Notes: generated by a model from the sequence alone, not told the origin. 8,385 bases of DNA from an uncultured Mediterranea sp. (GCA_946007445.1 CAMGAL010000084.1:1-8385), one strand, 5' to 3'. Shown: positions 1 through 7,525, counted from the first letter of the stretch. Program-made: numbers and translations.

Positions 1-2
1 AC

Positions 3-155
3 TATCTCTTGCAGGAGATCTTGTTCAATCCCCGCACGCCGGCTCAGGTGGAGGGCATCCGCACCGAGTTGAACGAGTTGCTCGACATCATTACCCGCAA
101 GGATGCCGAAGGCATGAAGTGCTACTTGGCCAAGATTCGTGAGAAGATTAAGTAG
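3..155 (+). CDS. C-terminal end of upstream gene, possibly prephenate dehydrogenase (partial)
   Basis: An open frame enters from the left edge and stops at TAG 153-155, giving about 50 C-terminal residues that begin YLLQEILFNPRTPAQ and end KCYLAKIREKIK. The segment looks entirely helical. Its pattern of a Leu-rich helix (ELNELLDII), a short acidic break (RKDAEGM) and a final amphipathic helix resembles the C-terminal dimerisation region of TyrA-type prephenate dehydrogenases, where an 'NP..' turn precedes a similar helix pair. TyrA makes 4-hydroxyphenylpyruvate in tyrosine synthesis, so an amino-acid gene next to the threonine operon would make sense. That family call is an inference from a short fragment without catalytic residues; only the existence of a coding end is well supported. 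No clear terminator follows it. Confidence 0.4.
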   Translation, partial: YLLQEILFNPRTPAQVEGIRTELNELLDIITRKDAEGMKCYLAKIREKIK

Positions 156-228
156 TCGGTTGGGTGGAATCGGTATGCTTTTATCGTAAAAATGTGGCAA
201 AACGTGATAGATTGAGCATATTTATTCG

Positions 229-236
229 TACTTTTG
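229..236 (+). promoter_or_regulatory. Bacteroidetes-type -7 box upstream of thrA
   Basis: TACTTTTG matches the Bacteroidetes sigma-ABfr -7 consensus TAnnTTTG and lies 47 bases before the thrA ATG. It would place the transcription start near 240-243 and give a leader of roughly 40 A/T-rich bases. A -33 TTG at the usual 19-21 base spacing is not evident; the nearest TTG (212-214) is too close. The short leader leaves no room for a leader-peptide attenuator. Confidence 0.5.
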
Positions 237-283
237 CGCCAAATTTTTTATAACGTATCTTCAATTTTTACAGCATACAACGC

Positions 284-2716
284 ATGAAAGTCATGAAATT
301 CGGCGGGACATCCGTAGGTTCTGCCAAAAGTATTTTGAATGTCAAGAACATTGTTGAATCGGCCACCGAACCGGTCATTGTCGTAGTCTCCGCCCTAGGT
401 GGCATTACCGACAAGCTGATTGCCACCTCGCAAGCCGCAGCCCAAGGCGACACGGCCTACGAGGATAGCTTCCGGGAGATTGTCAGCCGCCACCATGCGA
501 TGATAGACGAGGTGATAGCCGACGAGGAGGTGCGTAGCTCCCTGACGGGGCGTGTAGACGCTCTGCTGGGTGAACTGCGGGACATCCTGCAGGGCATCTA
601 TCTCATCAAGGACCTGTCGACCAAAACAGCCAACACCATAGTAAGCTACGGCGAACGCCTCTCGTCCATCATTGCAGCCACGCTGACAGGCGCTCACTGG
701 ATGGATTCGCGCGAGTTTATCAAGACCGAAAAGAAGCACGACAAACCTGTGCTTGACACCCAATTGACCAACAACCTGGTGCGTGAGGCGTTCCGGCAGA
801 TGCCCGACCGCGTGCTGGTGCCCGGCTTCATCTCTACCGACAAGCATACCGGCGAGGTGACCAACCTGGGACGGGGCGGATCGGACTATACGGCTGCCAT
901 CCTGGCGGCTGCACTCGATGCCGACTCTTTGGAGATATGGACCGATGTTGATGGCTTCATGACGGCCGATCCGCGAGTCATCACCTCGGCCTACACCATC
1001 AGCGAGCTGAGCTATGTGGAAGCTACCGAGCTGTGCAACTTTGGCGCCAAGGTGGTCTATCCGCCCACCATCTATCCCGTATGCCACAAGCACATTCCGA
1101 TTATCATCAAGAATACCTTCAATCCTCAGGGCAATGGAACCATCATCAAGCAAGAGGTGTCCGACCCTCTGAGCAAGCCCATCAAGGGCATCTCCTCCAT
1201 CAACGACACCAGCCTCATCACCGTACAAGGTCTGGGCATGGTGGGCGTCATCGGTGTGAACTACCGCATCTTCAAGGCGCTGGCCAAGAATGGCATCAGT
1301 GTCTTCCTGGTGTCGCAGGCGTCGTCCGAGAATTCTACCTCCATCGGTGTGCGCAATGCCGATGCCGACCTCGCTTGTGAGGTGCTGAACGAAGAGTTTG
1401 AAAAGGAGATTGGCATGGGTGAGATTTCGCCCGTCAGCGCCGAGAAGAATCTGGCCACGGTGGCCATCGTGGGTGAGAACATGAAGCACACACCCGGTAT
1501 CGCCGGCAAGCTGTTCGGCACACTGGGACGCGCCGGTATCAACGTCATCGCCTGTGCGCAGGGTGCCTCCGAGACGAACATTTCGTTTGTGGTCGAATCC
1601 AGCTCGCTGCGCAAGTCGCTCAACGTCATTCACGACTCCTTCTTCCTCTCCGAATACCAAGTGCTCAACCTCTTCATCTGCGGCATTGGTACCGTGGGTG
1701 GCAGCCTGATAGAGCAGATACATAGCCAGCGTCAGAAGTTGATGCAGGAGAATGGCCTGCAGCTCAATGTCGTCGGTATTGCCGATGCCAAGAAGGCACT
1801 CTTCACCCGCGCCGGCATCGACCTGTCCAACTATCGCGAGACGCTACACGAACAGGGCTCTCCCAGCACCCTGGAGACGCTCAAGAACGAGATTATCGGC
1901 ATGAACATCTTCAATGCCGTCTTTGTGGACTGCACGGCCAACGAAGGTGTGGCCTCGCTCTATAAAGACCTGCTGATGCACAACGTGTCGGTGGTGGCTG
2001 CCAACAAGATTGCCGCTTCGTCGGCCTACGACAACTATCGTGAGCTCAAGCAGATAGCCCGCCAGCGTGGTGTGAAGTATCTCTTCGAGACCAACGTAGG
2101 TGCCGGACTGCCCATCATCAACACCATCAACGACCTGATACATAGTGGCGACAAGATTTTGAAGATTGAGGCCGTGCTGAGCGGCACGCTGAACTACATC
2201 TTCAACAAGCTCAGTGCCGACATCCCCTTCAGCCGTACCATCCGTATGGCGCAGGAGGAGCGCTACTCCGAGCCCGACCCGCGCATAGACCTCAGCGGCA
2301 AGGACGTCATCCGCAAGCTGGTCATCCTGGCCCGTGAGGCCGGCTACCGGCTGGAGCAGTCCGATGTCGAGAAGCATCTCTTCGTGCCCGACGACTTCTT
2401 CCAAGGCTCGCTCGATGAGTTCTGGCAGAAGGTGCCCACGCTCGATGCCGACTTCGAAGCCCGTCGTCAGGTGCTGGAAGCTGAACACAAGCGCTGGCGC
2501 TTCGTGGCCAAGCTGGAGAACGGCAAGGCCTCTGTCGGCCTGCAGGAGGTAGGTGCCGGCCATCCCTTCTACGGATTGGAGGGCAGCAACAACATCATCC
2601 TGCTCACCACCGAGCGCTACCGCGAATATCCCATGATGATTCAGGGATATGGCGCAGGCGCAGGCGTGACGGCAGCCGGTGTCTTTGCCGACATCATGAG
2701 TATTGCGAATGTGTGA
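284..2716 (+). CDS. thrA: Bifunctional aspartokinase / homoserine dehydrogenase
   Basis: This 810-residue protein phosphorylates aspartate and reduces aspartate semialdehyde to homoserine, the first and third steps of the threonine/methionine branch, in the cytosol. The kinase domain (about 1-300) shows the N-terminal KFGGTSVGS (5-13), SYGERLSS (121-128) and GRGGSDYTAA (196-205). Two ACT-like regulatory segments follow (about 310-455; ITVQGLGMVG and ATVAIVGENM mark their first strands), so allosteric feedback is expected. The dehydrogenase domain starts with the NAD(P)-binding GIGTVGGS (467-474), then VAANK (571-575), ETNVGAGLP (602-610), SGTLNYIF (633-640) and SEPDPRIDLSGKDVIRK (662-678). 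D674 and K678 there align with the catalytic Asp and Lys of homoserine dehydrogenases. Length and domain order match E. coli ThrA. The start is the first ATG after the promoter, with an A/T-rich leader and no Shine-Dalgarno sequence. The next gene follows by 25 bases. Confidence 0.97.
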   Translation: MKVMKFGGTSVGSAKSILNVKNIVESATEPVIVVVSALGGITDKLIATSQAAAQGDTAYEDSFREIVSRHHAMIDEVIADEEVRSSLTGRVDALLGELRDILQGIYLIKDLSTKTANTIVSYGERLSSIIAATLTGAHWMDSREFIKTEKKHDKPVLDTQLTNNLVREAFRQMPDRVLVPGFISTDKHTGEVTNLGRGGSDYTAAILAAALDADSLEIWTDVDGFMTADPRVITSAYTISELSYVEATELCNFGAKVVYPPTIYPVCHKHIPIIIKNTFNPQGNGTIIKQEVSDPLSKPIKGISSINDTSLITVQGLGMVGVIGVNYRIFKALAKNGISVFLVSQASSENSTSIGVRNADADLACEVLNEEFEKEIGMGEISPVSAEKNLATVAIVGENMKHTPGIAGKLFGTLGRAGINVIACAQGASETNISFVVESSSLRKSLNVIHDSFFLSEYQVLNLFICGIGTVGGSLIEQIHSQRQKLMQENGLQLNVVGIADAKKALFTRAGIDLSNYRETLHEQGSPSTLETLKNEIIGMNIFNAVFVDCTANEGVASLYKDLLMHNVSVVAANKIAASSAYDNYRELKQIARQRGVKYLFETNVGAGLPIINTINDLIHSGDKILKIEAVLSGTLNYIFNKLSADIPFSRTIRMAQEERYSEPDPRIDLSGKDVIRKLVILAREAGYRLEQSDVEKHLFVPDDFFQGSLDEFWQKVPTLDADFEARRQVLEAEHKRWRFVAKLENGKASVGLQEVGAGHPFYGLEGSNNIILLTTERYREYPMMIQGYGAGAGVTAAGVFADIMSIANV

Positions 2717-2741
2717 TTTCAAGGATAGAGCTAGAAGAAAC

Positions 2742-3977
2742 ATGAAACATATCATCATCCTGGGCGATGGCATGGCCGATTGGCCGGCCGAAGAGTTGGG
2801 AGGCCAGACGCTCCTGCAGGCTTCGCACACGCCCTACATGGATCTGCTGGCCCGTATGGGCCGCAACGGACGGCTCGTCACGGTAGCTCCCGGCTTCCAT
2901 CCCGGCAGTGAGGTGGCCAATATGTCTGTATTGGGCTACAACCTGCCGCTGGTGTACGAGGGTAGGGGACCGCTGGAGGCTGCCAGCATCGGCATCGACC
3001 TGCAGCCCGGCGAATTGGCCTTGCGTTGCAACATCATCTGTGTGGCGGACGATTGCATCAAGAACCACTCGGCCGGACACATCACCACCGAGGAGGCCGA
3101 TGTGCTGGTCAAGTATCTGCAAGAGCAGTTGGGCGACGACCGTGTCCGCTTCCACACCGGTGTGCAATACCGCCACCTGCTGGTCATCAAGGGGGGCGAC
3201 AAGCGCATTCTCTGCACGCCTCCTCACGATGTGCCCGGACAGCCGTTTCGCCCGCTGCTGGTGAAGCCCATGCCCGGTGTCGAGCCGCGCAGCGAGGGGT
3301 TGACTCCTCAAGAGACCGCCGACCTGCTGAACGACCTCATTCTCCGTTCGCAAGCCATCCTGCAGAGCCATCCCATCAACCGGAAGCGCATCAGCGAGGG
3401 CAAAGACCCTGCCAACAGCATCTGGCCTTGGGGAGGCGGCTATCGCCCGCAGATGGAACTGCTCAGCCAGAAGTTTCCGCAGATACACTCCGGTTCGGTC
3501 ATTTCGGCCGTTGACCTCATTCGGGGCATCGGCTACTATGCCGGATTGGACCGCCTGGAGGTGGAGGGTGCTACGGGACTCTACGACACCAACTATGAGA
3601 ACAAGGTGGCTGCCGCACTCGATGCCCTGCGTCGTCAGGATTTCGTCTATCTCCACATCGAAGCCAGCGACGAGGCTGGTCATGAGGGCAACCTCGAACT
3701 GAAGCGCCGGACCATTGAGAACCTGGACAGCCGGGCCGTAGGACCCATCTACGAGGCTGTGAAGGATTGGAGCGAGCCGGTAGCCATTGCCGTTCTGCCC
3801 GACCACCCCACGCCCTGCCGCCACCGCACCCATACCGCCGAGCCTGTGCCCTTCCTTATCTGGCACCCCGGCATCCGGCCCGACGCTGTGCAGACCTTCG
3901 ACGAGGTAGCGGCTACCGAGGGTTGCTACGGCCTGCTGAAGGAAGACCAGTTTATCCACGCATTCATGGAAGAGTGA
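2742..3977 (+). CDS. Cofactor-independent phosphoglycerate mutase-like protein (apgM family), candidate homoserine kinase
   Basis: A 411-residue alkaline-phosphatase-superfamily protein of the archaeal-type 2,3-bisphosphoglycerate-independent mutase family. The N-terminus IIILGDGMADWP carries the first metal-binding Asp (D9). SEVANMSVLGY (56-66) holds the likely phosphoryl-accepting Ser62. EGRGPLEAASIGI (73-85) is a family signature. ASDEAGHEGN (308-317), PDHPTP (353-358) and the His near 361-364 supply the remaining metal ligands. The active site therefore looks intact. It lies between thrA and thrC, where thrB would normally be, and members with this context have been proposed to act as homoserine kinases (I recall TIGR02535, 'proposed homoserine kinase'). 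The function is inference from context; a glycolytic mutase remains possible. I chose ATG 2742 because the conserved first strand starts there; an in-frame ATG at 2703 would overlap thrA and add 13 charged, non-family residues. Confidence 0.9.
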   Translation: MKHIIILGDGMADWPAEELGGQTLLQASHTPYMDLLARMGRNGRLVTVAPGFHPGSEVANMSVLGYNLPLVYEGRGPLEAASIGIDLQPGELALRCNIICVADDCIKNHSAGHITTEEADVLVKYLQEQLGDDRVRFHTGVQYRHLLVIKGGDKRILCTPPHDVPGQPFRPLLVKPMPGVEPRSEGLTPQETADLLNDLILRSQAILQSHPINRKRISEGKDPANSIWPWGGGYRPQMELLSQKFPQIHSGSVISAVDLIRGIGYYAGLDRLEVEGATGLYDTNYENKVAAALDALRRQDFVYLHIEASDEAGHEGNLELKRRTIENLDSRAVGPIYEAVKDWSEPVAIAVLPDHPTPCRHRTHTAEPVPFLIWHPGIRPDAVQTFDEVAATEGCYGLLKEDQFIHAFMEE

Positions 3978-4010
3978 ACCTCATATCCACATAACCCCAA
4001 ACAGATTATC

Positions 4011-5315
4011 ATGATATACTATAGTACCAACAGACAAGCCCCGGAGGCCACTCTGGAAGAAGCCGTCGTCAAAGGACTGGCGGCTGACAAAGGCCTCTTC
4101 ATGCCCCGCAGCATCAAGCCGTTGCCGCAAGAGTTTTATGACCACATCGAGGAACTCTCGTTCCAAGAGATAGCCTATCGGGTAGCCGATGCTTTCTTTG
4201 GCGAAGACATTCCCGCCGACACGTTGAAAGACATCGTGTACGACACCTTGAGTTTCGATGTACCCCTAGTGCCGGTCAGTGAGCGCATCGCTTCACTCGA
4301 GCTCTTTCATGGTCCCACACTGGCCTTCAAGGACGTAGGTGCCCGCTTCATGGCCCGCTTGCTGGGCTACTTCATCCGTCGGGAAGGGAAGAAGCAGGTC
4401 AATGTGCTCGTAGCCACCAGCGGCGATACGGGCAGTGCCGTGGCCAACGGATTCCTGGGCGTAGAGGGCATCCATGTCTATGTGCTCTTTCCCAAAGGCA
4501 AGGTGAGCGAGATTCAGGAGAAGCAGTTCACCACGCTGGGGCGGAACATCACGGCTCTGGAGGTGGACGGCACGTTTGACGACTGCCAGGCTTTGGTCAA
4601 GTCGGCCTTCATGGATGCTGAGTTGAACGCCCATCTCTCCCTGACCAGTGCCAACTCCATCAACGTGGCCCGCTTCTTGCCCCAAGCCTTCTACTACTTC
4701 TATGCCTACGCGCAGTGGAAGCGCACACACGCCGCTACCGACCGGTTGGTGATTTGCGTGCCCAGCGGCAACTTCGGCAACATCACTGCCGGCCTCTTCG
4801 GCAAGCGGATGGGGTTGCCTGTCCACCGCTTCATCGCTGCCAACAACCGCAACGACATCTTCTACCAATACCTGCAGACGGGTGTCTATTCGCCGCGTCC
4901 GTCGGTGGCTACCATTGCCAATGCCATGGATGTGGGCGACCCCAGCAACTTCGCGCGCGTGCTCGACCTCTACGGAGGCAGTCATGAGGCCATCTGTGCC
5001 GATATCAGCGGCGCCACCTACAGCAACGAGCAGATTGCCGACACCATCCGTCAGGTATGGCATGACCATCGCTACCTGCTCGACCCTCACGGTGCCTGTG
5101 GCTACCGTGCCCTGGCCGAAGGGCTGCAAGCCGACGAGACCGGCCTCTTCCTCGAGACGGCTCATCCGGCCAAGTTCAAGGATACGGTCGAGGGCATCTT
5201 GGGCGAGGCTGTAGAGATACCGGCCAAGCTGCAGGCCTTCATGCAGGGTGAGAAGCAGAGCATCCCCATGAGCCGCCACTTCGCTGACTTCAAGAACTAT
5301 CTGCTCCAACTTTAA
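4011..5315 (+). CDS. thrC: Threonine synthase
   Basis: This 434-residue PLP enzyme converts O-phosphohomoserine to threonine and phosphate. The N-terminal region (MIYYSTNR onward, with KGLAADKGLFMP at 21-32) is typical of the E. coli/yeast-like threonine synthase class rather than the shorter plant-like class. The PLP-binding lysine is K107 in FHGPTLAFKDVGARF (99-113). ATSGDTGSA (135-143) contacts the cofactor phosphate region, TSANSIN (212-218) and PSGNFGN (251-257) are further class signatures, and DPHGACGY (358-365) lies in the C-terminal half. Length is normal for the class and no catalytic element is missing. It begins 33 bases after the mutase-like gene and ends 9 bases before the channel gene, so cotranscription is very likely. 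It consumes the product expected from the missing homoserine kinase step. Confidence 0.96.
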   Translation: MIYYSTNRQAPEATLEEAVVKGLAADKGLFMPRSIKPLPQEFYDHIEELSFQEIAYRVADAFFGEDIPADTLKDIVYDTLSFDVPLVPVSERIASLELFHGPTLAFKDVGARFMARLLGYFIRREGKKQVNVLVATSGDTGSAVANGFLGVEGIHVYVLFPKGKVSEIQEKQFTTLGRNITALEVDGTFDDCQALVKSAFMDAELNAHLSLTSANSINVARFLPQAFYYFYAYAQWKRTHAATDRLVICVPSGNFGNITAGLFGKRMGLPVHRFIAANNRNDIFYQYLQTGVYSPRPSVATIANAMDVGDPSNFARVLDLYGGSHEAICADISGATYSNEQIADTIRQVWHDHRYLLDPHGACGYRALAEGLQADETGLFLETAHPAKFKDTVEGILGEAVEIPAKLQAFMQGEKQSIPMSRHFADFKNYLLQL

Positions 5316-5324
5316 GTCCCGCCT

Positions 5325-6182
5325 ATGCAACATTTGATATTATCAACCGATGGCACTTCCCCCCAATGGGGACAGTTGCAGCAAATGCTGGAGCAGTTCT
5401 TCAGCTGGTGTGTCACAGCAGGTGGTCATGTGATAGGAGCCATCCTCATCTTTACGGTGGGACGGTTTATCATCTCGTTCCTCAACCGGCTGGTGGCGAG
5501 GGTCATGGTGAAGCGCAACATGGATGCCAGCATCCAGAGCTTCGTCAAGAGCCTGGTCAACATCCTGCTGACGATACTCCTCATTGTCGCCGTGGTGGAC
5601 AAGTTGGGTGTCAACACCACCTCGTTTGCCGCCCTGCTGGCCTCAGCCGGTGTGGCTGTGGGTATGGCCCTGTCGGGCAATCTGCAGAACTTTGCCGGCG
5701 GTCTGGTCGTGTTGTTGCTCCGTCCCTATCGGGTGGGCGACCTCATCGAGAGCCAAGGCATCACCGGTGTGGTGCAGGAGATTCAGATATTCCACACCAT
5801 CCTGCTGACCGCCGACCGCCGTCAGATCTATGTACCCAACGGCTCGCTGAGCAGCGGAACCGTCATCAACTACAGCCGCGAGGCCACCCGCCGTTTGGAG
5901 TGGATTGTTGGCGTGGAGTATGGTGAAGACATCGAGAAGGTGTGCCGAGTCTTGCTGCAACTGGCCGAACGTGACAGCCGCATCCTCAAGGATCCGGCAC
6001 CCTTTGCCGCCCTCCATGCCCTCGATGCCAGCAGTGTCAATGTCGTGCTGCGGGCGCATGTGGCAGCAGCCGACTATTGGGATGTCTATTTCGATACCAA
6101 TCGAGCCATTTACGACACCTTCAATCGCGAAGGCATCGGTTTCCCCTATCCGCAGCTCACTGTCCATCGCGCGGAAAATTGA
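5325..6182 (+). CDS. mscS: Small-conductance mechanosensitive channel, MscS family
   Basis: A 285-residue inner-membrane channel, almost the same length as E. coli MscS. Three membrane segments are visible: about 26-53, 68-93 and the pore helix from about 98. The pore helix contains the Gly/Ala-rich ASAGVAVGMALSGNLQNF (106-123), and LLLRPYRVGD (130-139) leads into the cytoplasmic beta domain. The domain ends with the MscS-typical IGFPYPQ (271-277). Aligned by eye with E. coli, the two pore-sealing leucines (L105, L109) are replaced by V110 and M114, while the hinge glycine (G113) is kept as G118. The channel opens under membrane tension to release solutes during osmotic downshock. It starts only 9 bases after thrC and is followed by a terminator, so it is the last gene of the threonine operon. 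A functional link to amino-acid overflow is speculation. Confidence 0.93.
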   Translation: MQHLILSTDGTSPQWGQLQQMLEQFFSWCVTAGGHVIGAILIFTVGRFIISFLNRLVARVMVKRNMDASIQSFVKSLVNILLTILLIVAVVDKLGVNTTSFAALLASAGVAVGMALSGNLQNFAGGLVVLLLRPYRVGDLIESQGITGVVQEIQIFHTILLTADRRQIYVPNGSLSSGTVINYSREATRRLEWIVGVEYGEDIEKVCRVLLQLAERDSRILKDPAPFAALHALDASSVNVVLRAHVAAADYWDVYFDTNRAIYDTFNREGIGFPYPQLTVHRAEN

Positions 6183-6208
6183 AGGGTTAGGAAAGTTTAA
6201 CTATCTAT

Positions 6209-6247
6209 AAGGCGTTGATTCATTGAGAATTGGCGCCTTTTCTGTTT
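6209..6247 (+). terminator. Rho-independent terminator of the threonine/mscS operon
   Basis: The arms AAGGCGTTGATTC (6209-6221) and GAATTGGCGCCTT (6227-6239) pair along 13 positions, including three consecutive G-U wobbles, around the loop ATTGA. The 3' arm runs into TTTT (6238-6241) and a broken T-rich stretch. It lies 26 bases after the mscS stop. Confidence 0.8.
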
Positions 6248-6270
6248 CTGTATGTATGCTAGTGGATCGA

Positions 6271-6300
6271 TTGCCTATATGGATTATTTTTTTATCTTTG
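6271..6300 (+). promoter_or_regulatory. Bacteroidetes promoter before the two broken genes
   Basis: TATCTTTG (6293-6300) is a perfect TAnnTTTG -7 box. TTG (6271-6273) lies 19 bases upstream at the -33 position. Transcription would start near 6306, about 40 bases before the ATG at 6345. It sits directly after the operon terminator, so it begins a new transcription unit. Confidence 0.72.
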
Positions 6301-6344
6301 TGGGAGAAAAACAACGATTTGATTCATCCTAAAACGACACTATC

Positions 6345-6919
6345 ATGAGTACAATGATGCCGAGATTTGGAAACTGCAGTCGGCCCGATATGGCCGGCTC
6401 TATATTCATCGCAAGGGATTGGGGGGCGTTGACATTTGTCTTTCCGACAGCAGTGACTTCGCCCTTTGTTGCACCATCAAGGCTGCCGAGGTCGATGGAA
6501 CAACCTACTGGAGCCAGCTGCGGGTACGCAACGCCCTGCTCGATGCCTGTTGTCAGAGTGCCGGCGAAGAGCCCACCAAAGAGAATCGTCAGCAGTGGGC
6601 CGACCGCCTCCATGCAGCTGAATCGCCCGTGGTGTTGCAACCTCGTGAGCATCCACTGGAGGGTGACGTCTATCACTTGCGCCGTAAAGGCCTGCGCCGG
6701 CGTGACAGCAACGTGAGTCTGCCCCTGCGCTCGTTCATGGACCTTTGGAACAAACTGCTGCCTATGGGCAATGTGCAGAAGATTCTGCTCTACATGAATC
6801 AACATCCCGAAGAGGATGTCCTGGAGGTACTGCGCCAACACGAATTTCGTTACATCCCTACCGAAGTCCGTGCTCGCTTCAAGATAGGCAGTAAGGTGCG
6901 GCTCTATGAGGCGCACTAA
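6345..6919 (+). pseudogene. Conserved-looking hypothetical gene with a frameshift directly after its start codon
   Basis: The reading frame ending at TAA 6917-6919 is open back to 6323 but contains no ATG; its first usable alternative start is TTG at 6419. The residues upstream of that TTG (HEYNDAEIWKLQSARYGRL) look like genuine coding sequence. The ATG at 6345, well placed behind the promoter, reads MST and then enters a wrong frame. Adding one base at about 6350 (AGTAC to AGTTAC) gives MSYNDAEIWK and one continuous 191-residue protein. The repaired product has an N-terminal alpha/beta part with GGVDICLSDSSDF, and a helical C-terminus with FMDLWNKLLPMGNVQKILL followed by YIPTEVRARFKIGSKVRLYE. 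I do not recognise the family with confidence; a faint likeness to methylpurine-DNA-glycosylase-like proteins of Bacteroidetes is only a guess. A shortened product from TTG 6419 or a sequencing error are the alternatives. Confidence 0.6.
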
Positions 6920-6926
6920 CATCTAG

Positions 6927-7363
6927 ATGGATTATCTGGTTGGAATTGGATGCTCCTGCTCGAAATTTCCCTATGGCTGACATTGGCGACAGCATGTACC
7001 GTGCGGGACGCAACTTTTAGCGGCAGAAGGAGTACGGTCGGACCATCGACTGCTACTGTCGGCCGGCCCTGCAGCAGGCCCATCTTTGCGAGAACACCTC
7101 CGGCCAACACTACGTCATGTCAATGTTGGGCACTCTCTTCAAGCGCACTGGGTACCCGTCGCACCCAGGCCCATGCTTACTACCTGCTGGCCAGACTCGC
7201 TAGACGAGGCCGACCCTCGCCAGTGCGAGCTCTATCTAGGCAGTATGTACACCCAGCTCCACTCAGCAAGAAGTTCTACCTGACATCGTCGCAAGAATCT
7301 CTCAATGAGGCAGTTCTGAGCCTCTTGCAGCCCGACGGGGAGACCTCAGAGGCACAAAGCTGA
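6927..7363 (+). pseudogene. Degraded hypothetical gene with four frameshifts and one stop
   Basis: No frame is intact here, yet protein-like pieces follow one another across all three frames: MDYLV (ATG 6927), ELDAPARNFPMADIGDSMYR, an in-frame TAG at 7018-7020, RQKEYGRTIDCY, HYVMSMLGTLFKRTG, QAHAYYLLA, DSLDEADPRQCELYLGSMY and KKFYLTSSQESLNEAVLSLL, ending at TGA 7361-7363. Removing one base near 6941, 7152 and 7192 and adding one near 7270 joins them into a 144-residue protein; the corrected length (435 bases) is divisible by three. The helical composition and the phrase YRAGRNF..QKEYGRTIDCY suggest a tetratricopeptide-like helical protein, but I cannot name it. It starts 7 bases after the previous broken gene, so the two were probably cotranscribed. 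The individual pieces seen as open frames, such as 6950-7363, are not genes by themselves. Confidence 0.65.
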
Positions 7364-7383
7364 AAAAAGATAGCCAATAACTA

Positions 7384-7414
7384 TTGCATATTTGTCGATT
7401 TATCTATATCTTTG
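7384..7414 (+). promoter_or_regulatory. Bacteroidetes promoter for tRNA-Pro
   Basis: TATCTTTG (7407-7414) is a perfect TAnnTTTG -7 box, with TTG (7384-7386) 20 bases upstream as the -33 element. Transcription would start near 7421, about 27 bases before the mature tRNA 5' end. The -7 box has the same eight bases as the one at 6293-6300. Confidence 0.7.
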
Positions 7415-7447
7415 CAGCGTCAATTACGGAAGCACCGTGAGAGACAT

Positions 7448-7523
7448 CGGAATGTAGCGCAGTTGGTAGCGCACTACGTTCGGGACGTAGGGGTCGGGCG
7501 TTCGAGTCGCCTCATTCCGACCA
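7448..7523 (+). tRNA. tRNA-Pro (anticodon CGG)
   Basis: A complete 76-base cloverleaf. The acceptor arms are CGGAATG (7448-7454) and CATTCCG (7513-7519). The D stem is GCGC/GCGC around AGTTGGTA. The anticodon stem is CTACG/CGTAG with loop TTCGGGA, giving anticodon CGG, which reads the proline codon CCG. There is a 5-base variable loop, and the T stem GGGCG/CGCCT closes the loop TTCGAGT with one G-U pair. The discriminator base is A and the 3' CCA is encoded (7521-7523). The gene stands alone, with its own promoter and a hairpin after it, and lies next to a recombinase gene, as in many tRNA-targeted integrations. Confidence 0.96.
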
Positions 7524-7525
7524 AG

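Noticed and set aside
237..283. Threonine attenuator or leader peptide before thrA
   Set aside because: The predicted leader is about 40 bases, A/T-rich, without a Thr-codon-rich short frame or competing hairpins.
395..1723. Long minus-strand open frame (442 codons) opposite thrA
   Set aside because: Low-complexity, His/Gly/Val-rich translation typical of the antisense of a GC-biased gene; the plus strand codes for a motif-complete ThrA.
2703..2741. Upstream ATG for the mutase-like gene
   Set aside because: It would overlap thrA and add 13 residues (MRMCDFKDRARRN) absent from the family start; ATG 2742 opens directly with the conserved first strand.
2694..3959. Minus-strand open frame (421 codons) opposite the mutase-like gene
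   Set aside because: A shadow frame: the plus strand shows all metal-binding motifs of the family, the minus translation shows none of any family.
4293..5333. Minus-strand open frame (346 codons) opposite thrC
   Set aside because: A shadow of the well-supported threonine synthase gene.
6345..6716. 123-codon open frame from ATG 6345 taken as its own gene
   Set aside because: Only its first few codons fit; the rest is out of frame with the clearly protein-like frame that ends at 6919.
6950..7363. 137-codon open frame taken as an intact gene
   Set aside because: Much of it is Arg/Pro/Ser-rich out-of-frame translation; only pieces (QAHAYYLLA and the last about 32 residues) belong to the decayed gene.
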